64,000 nt of DNA from Cantharellus purpuraceus (taxonomy: Eukaryota > Basidiomycota > Agaricomycetes > Cantharellales > Hydnaceae), in NCBI GenBank assembly GCA_025174535.1, contig JALBUN010000010.1, positions 1,178,001 through 1,242,000 of the forward strand, read 5' to 3'. The position numbers and the translations under genes are program-made. The notes under the pieces are model-generated. The model saw only the letters and a program-made list of their open reading frames with translations, had not been told where the DNA came from and did not search any database. Positions 24,256 to 37,098 of this stretch are shown here, in pieces (position 1 is the stretch's first letter; every line of letters starts with the position of its first letter).

Positions 24256-24968
24256 ATGGCTTCGACACCGACGTCCTCAAGCTCAACACCACCGTATGTC
24301 TCAACCCCCCAGTCCCAGTTCCCTGCAGCAGTGTTGCCACACGCCTCAAGCTCGTCTGCATCGAAGCTTGCGAAAACGAGTGGTACCCGTCCCAAAGCTA
24401 TGAATGTATTTACGAATGACGGCAGCTTCTTAGAACGCTTTCAGCGCAGCAAGAAGGTAGCGTGTTGCCTCCAAATATAACGATACACTGCTTATGTTAT
24501 ATTGTGTACTCCCAGGAGGAGGAAGAGAAGAAAAAGTTGGAGGAGGATGCAGTAAAGTTAATGAATTTCTACCTTTAGCTTCTATTCCCCTCTAACCTGA
24601 CGTGCTCCCCCTACGCAGGAAGCGGACCTTTGAGGAACGTTTCGTAGGTACATACTTCTGAGCGTTATTCTTACAGCTGATGGTTATTTAATTCTAGAAA
24701 AGAAGAGGCAAGCGCCTTGCTCCGGATACTTCAGTTTCCAACGCTGTAGACGACCACCTATCCAAGAAATTGAAGGTCGAGAAAGAAAAAGACAAAGAAC
24801 CAGACAAAGAGATACCCCTTTGTAAGCTTTCGCGCTTGACCTTTTACCAACCACAACTTACCCCGGAGTGGTGCCGATCCTGCAGCGCAATATGAGAGGG
24901 AGGTGAAAAGCTATGCTGGCCGCAGTTTAAAGGACGATGGAATTGGTGTCCGGCCATTAGTCAAGTGA
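24256..24968 (+). CDS. TRIR/C19orf43-like small nuclear protein
   Basis: Five exons: 24256-24456, 24516-24551, 24623-24643, 24698-24821, 24886-24968; 154 aa. It has the landmarks of the animal telomerase-RNA-component-interacting RNase (TRIR, C19orf43). A Ser/Pro-rich N-terminus leads to NVFTNDGSFLERFQ, like the animal N.F.NDGSFLELFK motif. A charged EEEEKKKLEED helix follows, then a basic KKRGKRLAPD patch and a second basic nuclear-localisation-like stretch SKKLKVEKEKDK. The conserved C-terminus reads YEREVKSYAG...RPLVK, ending exactly in RPLVK as the animal protein does. Function in fungi is unknown to me; RNA binding or processing is inferred from homology. The acceptor of exon 3 (AAG rather than the nearby CAG four bases upstream) was chosen because only it keeps the frame. 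Confidence 0.75.
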
Positions 24969-25147
24969 GAAAACCAGGGTGACACTACACGGTCTACCCT
25001 ACACCAACTTGGATTGGTTTGCGCAACTACTTTAGTAGTACTGCTGGGTCTTTCAGTTGTATATACCACATAGGTGAATTATCAGGGGGTCACATTCGCA
25101 ATACCCTAGTTGTACAAATATACTACTAATTAGTCCTGAACTCATCA

Positions 25148-28100
25148 TTATACAATTGCAACACGGAACACCTATATTTTCAAGTTTTATCAAGTCAGCT
25201 CACATGAGTGCAGAGAGCTCACCTTCACACCCCCACTCTTCAGATCATCAAGCCTGTAGCTGGCTGCCTCGACAGTCTGGCAAGTATAACCATGGGCGGT
25301 TACATATGAGGCCAATCGATAGGGAGTGGCCAACATACCTGAGACCCAACGTGTTGATTCGCTTGAAGGACCTTCACTTTGCTCTTCTTTACATCAAATT
25401 CACTCACGATGGCAACTAGAGGGTCTTGAACAGTGCCTGCCGTCTGGTGGTAGCTTTGCAAGCCCTTGTGACCCTTCAGCTTTGCCTCGGTCAGCTGGAT
25501 TATATCTCCAGGCATAATGGTACTTGAACGACGCAACACCGAGTGTCCATTTTGAGAGTAGATGAGGTGCCCATACGACGCTTTCGACGCTTGGGGAACC
25601 TGGGCAAGTGCCGCGTTCACAAACCCCTGACTTGTTCCATCTCCAACAATTGACTTCTTTGATTTATCGAATAATGCGGAAGCCGCCGCGTGTACGGCCG
25701 TGCCGACTGAACCCCAAAGCTGCAAGAGATCATCAGCAGAGAGCTGTACATCTGCCCGTGCTACAGGAGCAGGGGTAGGAGCGGAAGTTGGTTCAACGTG
25801 GTGTGGGGGTGAGAACTGGGGAGCAGATGGAGCTGGATAGGTCGTAGAATCCTCCAGTGAGATAGATGCATCCATGCTGAGAGTGTTTATATCGAATGAT
25901 CCTCTTGGAATCTCTGGAAGCTCCCATGGGGAGTTGTCTAAGCCTCTCGATGCAGCTGGTGGCGGAGGAGAGCGTGATGGCCGAGAACGCGGAGGTGGTG
26001 GTGGCGGCGGGGGTAACTCTTGATTCTCCTCAACCATGACAAAATCACTAGATGAAGGGACATGGTGTGCTGAAGAGCCGGAAGCCTTCCGAACTGGGTC
26101 AGAAATACTGGGACGCTTGGATTCAGTCTTGGGCACCGGTGGACGAGTAGGTGCTGACACCGGAACAGGAGGCCTTCGTCCACCTGGAAGAGGAGGCGGG
26201 GTATCAGATGACGGCGGATGAGGTGGCCTGCTAGACCTTGAAGGAATAGGAGGAGGGACCTCCTCTGCTTCTTCGGGATTGACTTCCTCCATAGACAATT
26301 CGGAACCTGCCTCAATCTTGACACCTTCATCAGAGACAGATTCCGAGTCCGCCTCGATGGCTGCAGCCTCGACAGACAATGACAGCGCCCCATGAGCAGG
26401 GGGCTGAGGCAGGACCGAACTCTGTTCGGCAGTCTGTGCTGCCTTCTGGTCGAATCCACCTAATGGTGGTTTTGAAGTAGACATCTGTGGCAGCATACCA
26501 AATCGCATACCACCCAATCCAGCTAACCTCGCTGCGATGGCTTGTCTCCTCACTCGTTCAGCCTCCTCAGAATCTGGCTCCTCCGATTCCACCTCAGCCT
26601 GTTTGGTGTTGTCTTCAGTATCCAATTCTCGTTCTCTATCATCTGGATCGGGTTCATGTGTAGACGGTGATTCGGGCGGTGGTTCTGAGATTTTGCGAGG
26701 AATAGGAGGTGCTCCGAACCTAATTCCTCCAAGTTTAGCCATCCTCTCGGCAATGGTTCGTCGCCGCGTTTGCTCGGCGTTATCTGCCGCATTAGTTTCA
26801 GAGGCTTCTCTAGAGTTGGAGGCAAACGAAGTGGGGTGTTGTTCACGATTTGCTGGGGATCGTGGCGGACTATAAAAGGCCGGATCGATGGGATCTGATG
26901 AAAAGATCGAGTCAGATAGATATTCGACCTTGCATCTAAACTGACCTGGCTCAGACTCTGCCAAAATCTCTTGTTCCTCAAAGGATTCTCGAAGAATGCT
27001 CTGGATTTCTGGTCCAACTGTCGTTGCCTGTGAGAGAGCATTGGTCTGTTCTGAGGCATCACTCATTGATCCCCGCCTTATAATAGATGGAATTAGTTCT
27101 TCAACAGGCTGCGAAGGTATACGTCTTGGGGGCGGGGGAGCTATAACATCATTTATTTGCGGCGGAATAGATGGGTGGGGAGGTGGAATAGATCGCCTGA
27201 CAGAGGTTGGGCGAGGTTTTGTAGGTGTAGGAGGTGCAGAAGGTGCCTCGGAGGATGATGAACGAGCCACCTGTAGAACTGAAGGTCGTGCTGGGACAGG
27301 GACGGCTCTCTGAGGAGAAGTTGGTGATGACAATGGTGAGGATTCCCCCAATAAGCGAGTGCTATCAGTAGGGGTAGAAGCTGTTCTTGGAAGGGGAGGG
27401 ATCGACCTGCGAGAAGATGGGGAAGGGGGAGATCGGGACTTCGTAGAATCTATTGGAGGTGAAGCTATAGGTGTAATCGGAGAGGGTGATGGTACCGTTC
27501 TGTTTGACGTTGGGGATGGAGAAGTCCTTTCAATACCTCGCGGCACAGCCTTCACTGACGGTAACGAAGAGGACATGGGATCCAAAAGTGCAATACTCAC
27601 TTGGTCGTGGCTCCCGTCTTGAGACGTATTGATTTCAATCTCGTCATCGACTACTGCAACAGGCTCTTGAGTAATAGGCGACAACTCAGGCACCAGGGAA
27701 ATAGGCTGCCTCTGAAACATGGCATTTGGATTTTCAACGGAAGCCGGTGGAGGTGGGGAAGGAGGAATAGCACGAGTTATGCGCGGTGGGGCCATCTCAT
27801 TAACTTCTGGACTAGATGGTAAATCCTCCTGTTCTGGTAAAACAATCTCAAGCTGAGTCTCAGATACTGGTTGAGAGAGATGAAGGGGATGCTCAGGATG
27901 GACCGCTTCATTTTCTTCGACTGAGCCTTCTACGGCAGTCACGTCGCGATGTTGGTCCTCTGTCGCGCTGCTAACGCGTGGCTCATGACTAGTCGCCTCA
28001 CGGCCATGGCCCTCAAATTCGATCGCAGGTTCTGCGAGATCTCCGCCCTCTTGAGCGGCATCTAATGGCGAACATTGGTCAATTATTTAGATATGAATAC

Positions 28101-30169
28101 ATATATGAGGCTTTGATGAGGCATGTCAGTTCAAAGAGACCTACCTTCATGCTTTGACTCCTCGACAGGAGACTCCTCATGCGATAACACATGATCTACT
28201 TCGTGAGACCCACCACCGCTGCCTTTGCTCGAAGGGCCAGCACCCAAAGGACTAGCTGAAAACGGATTGCGGCCTCCCATCTTGGCCAAGCGCTCCGCAA
28301 TGCGCTTTCTACGGTCGGCCTCCTCTTCTTCGGTTTGGTCTTGTAGGATTGTTGATACCTGGGGTTCTAGCTCTGGTACACCTGTCTCTGTCTCCTCGGA
28401 AGGTAGCTCCGCGGGCTCGTCGGCTGGGACCGTGGTAGTGGAGGCGTTAGGTTCACTTTTCAGACTAGAGTCAGAGTGCTGGGCCACAGGAGACATTGTG
28501 CTGTCCATGTCGGCAGGTTGTACGACGTTTGAAAGTAACTCTGACTTTGAAGGCTCAGAAACTTCCGGCTCGTCCACCACCGAAGCAGAAGGTTCGTGAG
28601 AATTGAACGCATCAGTCATGTTCAGCATGCCGTGGGTAGTGAGAGCATCTACGGTAGATGTATGCGTCTCAATCTCCGACCGGGGAACGTTTGTGTCATC
28701 CGTCTCCGTTTCTCCAACTATATCGATGGCCAGTTCATGCATCGCCTCATGGGTAGCTGCCTCGGGGAGTTTGGCTTCGTCAGTTATCTCCATAGATTCA
28801 GGTGCAGATATACGGCTTCCTTCTTCAGGGAGAGGATTAGAATCCTGTTCAGCCACCGCTTCGTGGGTATCGGAAGCGCTATGCTGCACAGACAATTCTT
28901 GCTCTTCATGCTCTGACCCTGCTCCTGGACCAACCGGAGGTAATGGCTCTTGTTGCATCAAGCTGGGTGCATCATCGAAAGGTTCTGCCGGTGCTTCTGC
29001 CGGTGCCAGGGGGACTTGAGGGGTCTCTTTATCTTGCACCTTTTCTTCCGCCTTCAGATTACGTGCACTTTTCTTACGAGGCGGACCCGCCCGGCGTGGG
29101 GCTGCAGGAATTGGCATAGAGGGGAGTGGTGCGCGGACGGATGCATGCAAAAAGTGAGAAGCACTAGCATCAGCATTAGGATGCGACTCGGAGTCCATTA
29201 TAAGTGGTATGTCTAGGGCCGCAGAGGGAGAGGACAGTAAATGCGGTGGGGGCAAAGGTGCAACCTGGATCTCCTCAGCTGTGGCCACATCATCTATACG
29301 CAATGCTATCAAAAAACACCAATGATGGAAGAAAGAAAGCTCCAACCTGCGATGGTCTCAGGGACGGCATTTACTGCTGGGGGTGTTTCGACCTTAGGTT
29401 GTCCAGTTGATTCAGATGGAGGAGAGAGCTCTGACTCATGTCCCTGAGAAGAGACCATGTTGCCTAAAGTTGCGGATGGGACCGTCTCCTGTGAAGAAGC
29501 TACTGGTTTCTTTCCAAACACAGGCGGAGCTAAGCCAACCCTTGCACCTCCCAATCGTGCCATCCTGGCAGCAATAGCTGCCCGCCGCTCTCGCTCTTTG
29601 GCTTCCTCGTCTTGCCCCCCCTCAACAGGTTCTCCCAGGTCCCCTTTAGGGACATCTTCCCCGGCACCAATAGGAGCAATACTGGTATCATCCCGAGCTC
29701 CTGATTCGGGAGGTTGGCCACTGCTTTCTCGTTCTCCGTGTAGCTTCTGCTCCTCAGATTCTGTTGCCTGCTCCCCAGATTCTTCCTTTGGGGGAGGCGG
29801 GACCACTAATGGAGGCCTCTTCACAGGCTTGGGTCCAATGGGTGGAGGACCAGGCGCTACTCCACCACCAAACGCGCCTTTACCCTGCAGCGCCGCCATG
29901 CGGTCCTTCAAGCTCCCGCCTTTACCAATGCTCTCTTTCGCGTCACTAGCAGACATGCCTCCTACTGATTTCCGTTCCTCCTGTTCCGTGGTTTCGGTTG
30001 CATTAGAAGGTGGAGAGTGCGGGGCGGGCTTCCAGGCTACCGGCTTGGCACGCACTGGCGGAGGCTTCGGCGCTGAGGACGATGGGGTAGTTTTCTCGAA
30101 AGCAGCTATCCGGTCTCGCAGAGAGCCGGGCTTAGACCTTGTAGGCGGAGGCTGCGGTGAGTCTGACAT
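25148..30169 (-). CDS. BBC1/AIM3-type actin-patch protein (myosin-I interacting)
   Basis: Exons 29347-30169, 28145-29305, 25339-28061, 25223-25276, 25148-25171; 1594 aa. Yeast Bbc1 (Mti1) sits in cortical actin patches and restrains type I myosin and Las17; Aim3 is related. The C-terminal ~160 aa match the AIM3/BBC1 cysteine-proteinase-fold domain: LLQLWGSVGTAVHAAASALF, MPGDIIQLTEAKLKGHKGLQ, VAIVSEFDVKKSKVKVLQAN, YRLDDLKSGGVKV, ending FRVAIV. The N-terminus has GSLRDRIAAFEK and GGSLKDRMAALQ repeats. The disordered middle carries four RR..IA.R.A.LGG repeats (about residues 200, 615, 1090, 1165) and long proline runs suited to SH3 partners. I see no SH3 domain, unlike yeast Bbc1. Introns fall cleanly in frame; the last exon codes for only seven residues. 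Confidence 0.85.
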
Positions 30170-30463
30170 TGGGAACGAACGATGGAAAGGAGATAAAGCG
30201 AAAAAAAGTTATGTAAAAGCGTCTCGGCGTACTTAAGCGCAAGGGGGATACCACGCCGCAGTAGCAAGGCCTGACCAAGATTATGTAAACTCCGGACAAC
30301 GCCCAGACAAGCTAACAGTCAAGACTTCAGTACTTCAGTAGTACGACTGCCGAATGTGTGTATTACACGCCCAAGGCGAATGCACATTTATGCAACTAGG
30401 TAAATCAATACATTCTCGATAGCGTTGAAAAAGGAGGAATCCCAACCAAGACGAGTTCAGGTT

Positions 30464-32019
30464 TTAATCCGGAAGTTTCCAAAGCCACATCGGACCTAAC
30501 TAGCATAAGAAACGGCGCACACTGGCTGGCCCTAGTTCACTTACCTACAGGGTCGTCCATATCATGGAAGACCGTCGTCCAGGCACCCAATGCGCCAAAA
30601 GCAGACGCGACTCCACCAACCTGGATTGCTTCGGTACTATGAAAATAAAATTACCATGGAAGCCACGGAGAAAGGCTGAAAATTGTACCTCCAAATGGTC
30701 TGACCTGGTTCTCCTGACATCTAAAGTCGGCAACTTCAGCTTTCATTAAACCCACAAACAATAAAACAACATACGAATGTCCATCGGACTTGCTCATCCG
30801 GTGTCATATACACTTGACCTCTCACGCTAGCATTTCCGGAAATCTTACCTATAAAATGGAGGGTTGGTCGGTTCTTTTGCGCAGGTGTCGACGCTGAGGG
30901 CTCGTCTACACCAGTCAGGCTAAGCTCAAATTCGAGAAATCGGAGTGCTTCTTCGAAGTCTTCATCATCGAAGATAGCAGGATTTGGGGTCCCATGTGAC
31001 GACTTGTAAAGAGGGTGAGTAACGGCCGTTTAATAGGGAAAGTGTGACGCTCACATGCAGGCGATTGAAAGCTACAGAGGCATGGTATTAGCGCTTGCGA
31101 AAAGGTACAATAGATTATACCCACCCAATAGGTCTCGATGATCACAGAAACAAAAGATGACCTGCCATTTTCCTTCCAACCCAGCCCAATCTCTGGTATC
31201 AGCCGTTGCAGAGCGTGGGATTGACTGTGGCTGGATATGCCTCATGGACATTGGGAGCCCAGGCTGATCGCTCTCAACGAAATCCATGATATTCATGGCG
31301 ATAACTTCGTGGATCGCATACAAGTGATTCCAATGGACCCGCCCACTTGCGTCAGAAAGGAAAGGACCATAGTCGTTGCCCTTGTGATAATTTCGCAGGT
31401 CATAAACGAATGTCCGCGCGCGCAAACGCCTGGAAGGCGTCGAAACTATGGCCTCCAACCCGGCATATAGTTTGAGACGACTATGCATATACACCCGTTC
31501 TACGACTGAATCGGGGTCAGAAGACTCCTGTCCGTAATGGACGGTTTGGCTAAGAAAGCCGCTGCTCCTCAGGAGCGTCTGAAGGTGCTGAAGATTACGT
31601 GAGTCAAATTCCAGCGGTCGTAAAGCCGGACGCGCATATTCGGTCATCTGTAGCAAGGTTCGGAGGACGTCGATAGTGTACTGAGGCGAATGTGCATGAA
31701 GCAGCTTGCTGACAGCAGTCCATTCCTTAAGGAGCTTGTCCCAAGGAATGTGCGCATCCTGTCCGAGAATAAGTCGAGGATCATCGTATTCTTCTTGATT
31801 TAAGAACAGCATCCTCCACAAGTGGTTGTCCGTAGGCCTATAAACGAGACCATGATAAGCCTTACACGTCTGTGAGAAGGCCGAAACGGCAGTGAGCGGC
31901 GAAATGCTGAGAATTCCCTCAATCAATTCGAAAGGAAGATGGAATATGCATGTGCAGCTTGCGGTTGGAGTGAGGCAGCTTTGAGACGAGGGGATCAATG
32001 GCGCCAGCTCAGGGTACAT
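30464..32019 (-). CDS. F-box protein
   Basis: Likely substrate adaptor of an SCF ubiquitin ligase. Exons 31125-32019, 31055-31071, 30775-31002, 30689-30720, 30545-30636, 30464-30495; 431 aa. Start taken at MYPELAPLIPSSQS (32019); an in-frame Met at 32106 would add 29 residues. The F-box is at about residues 25-75: FHLPFELIEGILSISPLTAV, FSQTCKAYHGLVYRPTDNHL, WRMLFLNQEEYDDPRL. The C-terminal region reads PTLHFIGKISGNASVRGQV, VRWTF, then after two short exons IQVGGVASAFGALGAWTT and GPMWLWKLPD. This is a conserved tail found in a family of mushroom F-box proteins. Exon 2 is only 17 nt. Same strand as the BBC1-like gene downstream, 294 bp away. Confidence 0.82.
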
Positions 32020-35000
32020 GGAGATGGTGAGAAAGGCAAACGGCCAATTTTCATTTCTCAACGCACGATCATCCGAGAAGCCGATTACGTGACCAAATGT
32101 TACCAAACCACATTTACAATAACGACTCCCAGGGTGGCTCTCTCCTACTAGACTTGTGCATTCGCGTACTTATTATACACCGTATCGGATTAAAGGTGGT
32201 TAGTTAAGTGATTGCGCTGGCCCGCAGAAAAACAAAATCACAAATAGTGGCTATGGCTCATGCAAGCCACGGATGATGTTGAAGCTCAGGGCTATTGTTC
32301 GGGTTTGGATAGCCCCAACACTCGGCGAGACGGTATGCAGCCATCCAGTCTGCTTGGACGTTCCCCAACTTTTCCAAAGTGTCCTGGTCTATCGGATGAC
32401 CATGTGATTTGCACTTCCTCTGCTTTTCCTCCTCCAGTAAAACTTGGAAGCATCTGTGCTCACCATGATCTCGTTATAGCGAACCTATGCTCAATGATGC
32501 AGATGCTTGCTTTGCTCACGCTTTGGCAAGCCCAGCAACACGATCATATTCAGCCCCGATCCGTCTACGCCCAGACAAGGTCTGTTTCCTCTGCGATCTC
32601 GAATTGAATTTATAGGCACTCATATGTGCTTTGTGCATGTACTTCTTATATCGGTCGTCGGGCTTCTCTGATGCTTTAGACTGATTGCCGATAAACTCTA
32701 CTGTGCAACATGATACTCTTTAGGTGCATCGATTGAAGTCAACGGTGACTTGGACTCACATATCTGGACAATGGTCACACTTGACCCGCTAGCCCGGGAT
32801 GGCGTGAAGGATGTGGACGATGATGATGCGACAGCCTCGTTCAATACCGAGCTCGAGCGAGTGTTAGAATGCGACAGTCCCATAAATGCTCTGGGGAAGT
32901 TGAAAGTAGGATAGCTCGAAACCTCTTTAACTTGCGGAAGGTTCAAGAACTTTGTGCTCCTGAATCCCTTTATAACACGAGGCTGGCATGTGGACTGCGC
33001 GGTTTAGTAGACGCATTTTCGAGGCGGCTGGCTGCAAATGAGATCATTCATAATGATTTGCAAGGGTTTTGCAGTGAGTGCTCGGTAATGCAAAGAGGAT
33101 CCGTGCATAGAACCGGATGGATCTTTCAGTCTGGTCAGCAAAGTGGGCTTCCAAAACTAAGCAGATCACCATAAGTTTGTCTGCACGTTCCTTCCTAGAT
33201 TATCAGGAATTTATAAAAACTCGAATTAGAAGCCGTCGCTTTACGGATGGTGGAGAGAGGTCAAGCAGAGCAGTACTATTAAGATTTCGGGGAAAAGACT
33301 ACCTAGGCTATCTACCCGAGATGCCGTGAAATCTAACGCCTCGATTGTCCATGCCTCTATAAAGGGCACAGAAACAATGGCGGTTCACGACTGCTGGATA
33401 TGCCATTCGATGTGGCGTACATACCATCGATGTCGAGCAAGGATTTGCCTAGCCAGGGAGGCGCTGCGTTACGTTCTACGGTCATTGTTAATATCTGCAT
33501 CAGCAATTCGAATCTGAGCCCCACCCACCTGGAGGTGACCCACCCGATGTCAATGCGTCATAGCCGTGCTTGTCGTCATGTTTCCCTTGGGTACCAACCA
33601 CACCTATCACCACGCCGCAAACACGTTTGAAAAATGTTGTGTTACTGTACGCGCTATCTCACTGTGAATATCTGCTTGACATACCGAAGTGCCAAACGGC
33701 TCACCGGGCATACAAAGGGAATTAAAGCAACCAATAGATGTGGAATTTCCCCCAACCGATCCTCCGACTATCGCTGTATAAGCACTCTGAATTTGGTTGA
33801 TAAGGCGACTTATGACATGCGCAGGACTACACTCTCTCCACAATAAAGAATAGTGAGTGATGACAAACTCTAAACTTGCCACCGGTCAACTTATGTTGGA
33901 TATCTCTGATGAGAAAAAAAACAAGGATAGTATTTTCAAGTCAATTCAACTGGCCCATGAACTCACATACACCACCCGATTAAGGCGTGGTTCCACATTG
34001 TTCTAAAGAATGAGTCTTGTAGAAGGCTGCCCGAGAAGTTTGGGTTAAAAGGGATAAACGATATATAAATCACCTGTCTGCCATGTATAGGCTGGCTGTA
34101 GATATCTAGTAGCACTAAATTTCAGAGGAGCCGCTGAAGCTACCGTGGCGCAGAAGTTCAACTTGAAGGAGTCTTGATTTCCGTGCAGAATCATTCTCCT
34201 TCATGCGAAAAGGTAGCCTTCGATCCTGAAATCATCGTGTCCATGATATTCGCATTTTCAGTGCCCCAGTAGAGTCAGGTCTCAGAGTAAAGTGAGCCTC
34301 GAGCAGGTGTTGAAAGCATTATTCTGAAGTCTAGGAGGCTACCTATTTCGGCCTAGTATTATCTTACTTAGTTTATGGCAAAAGACATGCTTTGAGAGCT
34401 CTCCTGGATACTGTAGTACAAGTGGTCGGCTGTGTCAGGGGTCACTGGTCACAGTGACGCGTCACGTCGCCTCATCATTGGTCAATTAAATTTCATGCAC
34501 CACGTTAAGCCCTTGGTTCGTCACACCAGAGAAGTTATGTTTTCCTAGGAACCTTGGATTTTGATGGCGTGAGGCCAAAAACACCACTTTTTGTTTTGTT
34601 TGAAAGACTCAAGCTCTCGTTCAATACGCAGTGAGTTTATTGATTTACTTCATTTTTTTCAAGACAAATGTGAAATGAAAGGGCTCACAATTAATGGCAC
34701 ACAATGGAAGGTACATAATTCTGTGGGGGAAAAAAATGTGGCCTTTTCCATTGCCTAATGCCTTTACCTACGCTCAACTTCCAGAAACCCGGCCTATAGT
34801 TGTCTAATTCGAGAGTCCCACCGTGTCCAGAAGCTGCACAAAATTTGGTCGCATAAGAGGCTCTCGGAAACCTGCTTTAATAAGGTACTTGGTCATGAAT
34901 TTCATGCCCTCCTGGAGATTTTATAGTTATTAATGCCGTTAGTTTCAGGAGCTGATATGGACACGGACCTCTTTTCGCGTTCGGTTGTTTTCGAGGCACC

Positions 35001-35658
35001 GCTGCATGCTGATTTAAGGATGCACGACGTACGGGTGGCAAGGGGCAAGTAAATATTGGGGCACCAAAAGCCACAGCGAACATAGCGAACATGAAAGAAG
35101 GCTCCAAGCGAGGAAACATGATGTTGCTGCTATCTGTGAAGGATACTGTGGCAGAAAGTCGGGAAATCATTTAGTAGTTCTATATGAAAACCCCGTGATG
35201 AAGCATTATGGTGCCAGCAAGCACAAAGACGCAGTTGAGTTCAATAAATTGTGCTTCAAAACAAGGGTTTCAAACTTCATGGGTAGAGCATTTCTAATTA
35301 TTGGCTAATCGAACCGTATTTATTATGCACAGAATCCGGTTGTGCTAATATTTACTAGCTCCAAAATTGTTCCAGTTTTGTATTATGCTTTGATCTAAGG
35401 ACGCCGCGTCAGTGGACCTGCTCAAGTTACTTGTACATTCCCGATAACCCATCCCACTGAATAACCCATCCCACTGAATAACCCATCCCACTGAGTAACC
35501 CATCCCACTGAATAACCCATCCCACTGAAGAACCACAGTATTACAACTAAAAAATCAGAAGTACAACGATATATGGAGTCTGGGTGATGTTGCAACCAAG
35601 TAAGCTATCAAGAAACTTATGAACTCACAAACAAAGCATGCACGAACCACGAACTGAT
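32020..35658. other. Intergenic interval, no gene supported
   Basis: Low-density region of 3.6 kb. A minus-strand open stretch at 32698-32946 (Ser/Thr-rich, ends at a stop) could be a terminal exon, but no upstream exon joins it. The rest has scattered short frames and AT-rich DNA (34000-35400), and includes a five-unit minisatellite listed separately. Old transposon debris is possible but unproven. Confidence 0.5.
35444..35528. repeat. 17-bp minisatellite, five units
   Basis: Five perfect-length head-to-tail copies of ATAACCCATCCCACTGA at 35444, 35461, 35478, 35495 and 35512. Only the fourth copy differs (first base G). The sixth position breaks off into AGAACC. It lies about 130 bp beyond the 3' end of the Nse2 gene. 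Confidence 0.95.
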
Positions 35659-37043
35659 CTAATCAACTACTTCTGCTTCGCTTTCATCGCTGTCTTCCCG
35701 CCGTTGTGCGCGGCGAATCGCGTTGGCAGCACGACGGGCGAGGTCCTCATTGAGTTCCAAATCATTCATGGTTAGGATCTAGTTTACCACAAAAAGCTTA
35801 TATGGGACCTTGCAAAATCGTCATACAAAGTAAACGTACCTGGTTGCAACCCGTCGCAGGACACTTCATTCGGCCGCGCCCCGTGGCTATGTAATCACGA
35901 ATTGGTGTGGCCGAAAACGAATGCCCACAGAGTTTACTGAAAAATAAAAATAAAAATAAAAATAAGAAACTGAGTTTTAGTGTCACATCAAGCCGAGCAA
36001 CTGACGATGTCAGTGGATCCGTAAGGGGCATTAGAGTGAGAGGGCATTTATAGTCCTGTGTCATGCCGCCGATCTCAATATCAGAATCGACGTCCGAATC
36101 GGCCTCCTCTAAGGAAGAGGAGGGTTGAGTGATGATAGAATGTGACTAAATCGGGACTTACCTCTTGGAATAATATCTTTCAGTGGTGGCATGGCATCCT
36201 CGTGATTGACTTCCCAGACCCGGTCCCGGAACTTAAAGTATTCGGTATGTTTCACGTACTTCTGCCGTGTCGTGCGACTGTTGTAGGCTTGAATGGAATC
36301 CGAAACATTTTTTGTGTAAGTGTCCTCAAGGCTACCCTACAGGACTCATCATGATGAGTAGCAAGGAAAGAAACGGGCTACATATGTACTACCTGAGCTT
36401 CGTTGCGAAGAATGCTTTGCTTGAGAGAATCCAAACTACTTTGGTGTGTCTTCAACTCTTGTTGTGCGTCCACTAGTTGACGCATGACTAGATCAAGTTT
36501 TGTGGCGGCCTCCAAAAGCATGAGCGTGAGCTGTTTCAGTACCATTATGAGCTTCAGTCACACCTCTTGGCCCTCTTCAGTGTTCCCTGATGCCTCTTCT
36601 ACAGCTACGGCTGTATCCAGAACAAGGCTGAACCCTGTGTGTTCCAACTGATGCAGGACAGTCTGCAGATCTAAGATAACACCATCAATTGTTTTCGCGC
36701 CTTCTGGAGGAATAGGTCTCGCGGTAGCAAGAAATTCGTCTTTGTCAAAGGGAGGTGCAGATACTTCCTGTTCGGAGTCGCCTTGTTCGTCCGACGCGTC
36801 GCGTTGCGTGTGCGATTTCCAGTTCTTCTCTGTCTTGACCCTCGCCCTTCGGGAATTTGATTTTTTTGCGTTGGCTCTCTTGGAACGCCGCCCTGGTTGT
36901 TGCTCTGGGACCTCCTCGTGGGAAGACTGCGTGGGTTGATCCGCGTCTTGCACAGAGTCATGCTGGCTTTGTACAGTTCCCTGATCATCAATTTCAATGT
37001 CCTCTTGTGAAGGTATTGCGACACGAGTGGAACGACGAGGCAT
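35659..37043 (-). CDS. NSE2: E3 SUMO ligase Nse2/Mms21
   Basis: Subunit of the Smc5/6 complex with SUMO ligase activity in DNA repair. Exons: about 36603-37043, 36393-36530, 36162-36336, 36006-36108, 35840-35936, 35659-35778; about 357 aa. The C-terminal SP-RING is split by an intron: [16 protein letters not shown] then [16 protein letters not shown] and [10 protein letters not shown]. The zinc ligands C, C, H, C, C are all present. Upstream is the Smc5-binding helical region with coiled coil ([20 protein letters not shown]) and the [17 protein letters not shown] segment typical of the family. The start [15 protein letters not shown] (37043) was chosen; an in-frame Met at 37139 would overlap the neighbouring gene. 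The 3' boundary of exon 1 is uncertain: donors at 36608, 36602 (used) and 36563 are all in frame, the last giving a 33-nt intron. Confidence 0.88.
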
Positions 37044-37098
37044 GGCGGTTGGTGGACGCGTTATATCGCTCAGGACTAGCTTAGTCATCTTTATGACC
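37044..37098. promoter_or_regulatory. Bidirectional promoter/leader of NSE2 and uS12m genes
   Basis: Only 55 bp separate the start codons of the two divergent genes (49 bp if the upstream Met at 37093 is used for uS12m). The transcription start regions must overlap or lie inside the opposing coding sequence. Confidence 0.6.

Noticed and set aside
32698..32946. Ser/Thr-rich frame ending in a stop, possible last exon
   Set aside because: No upstream exon in frame could be found; not enough to call a gene.
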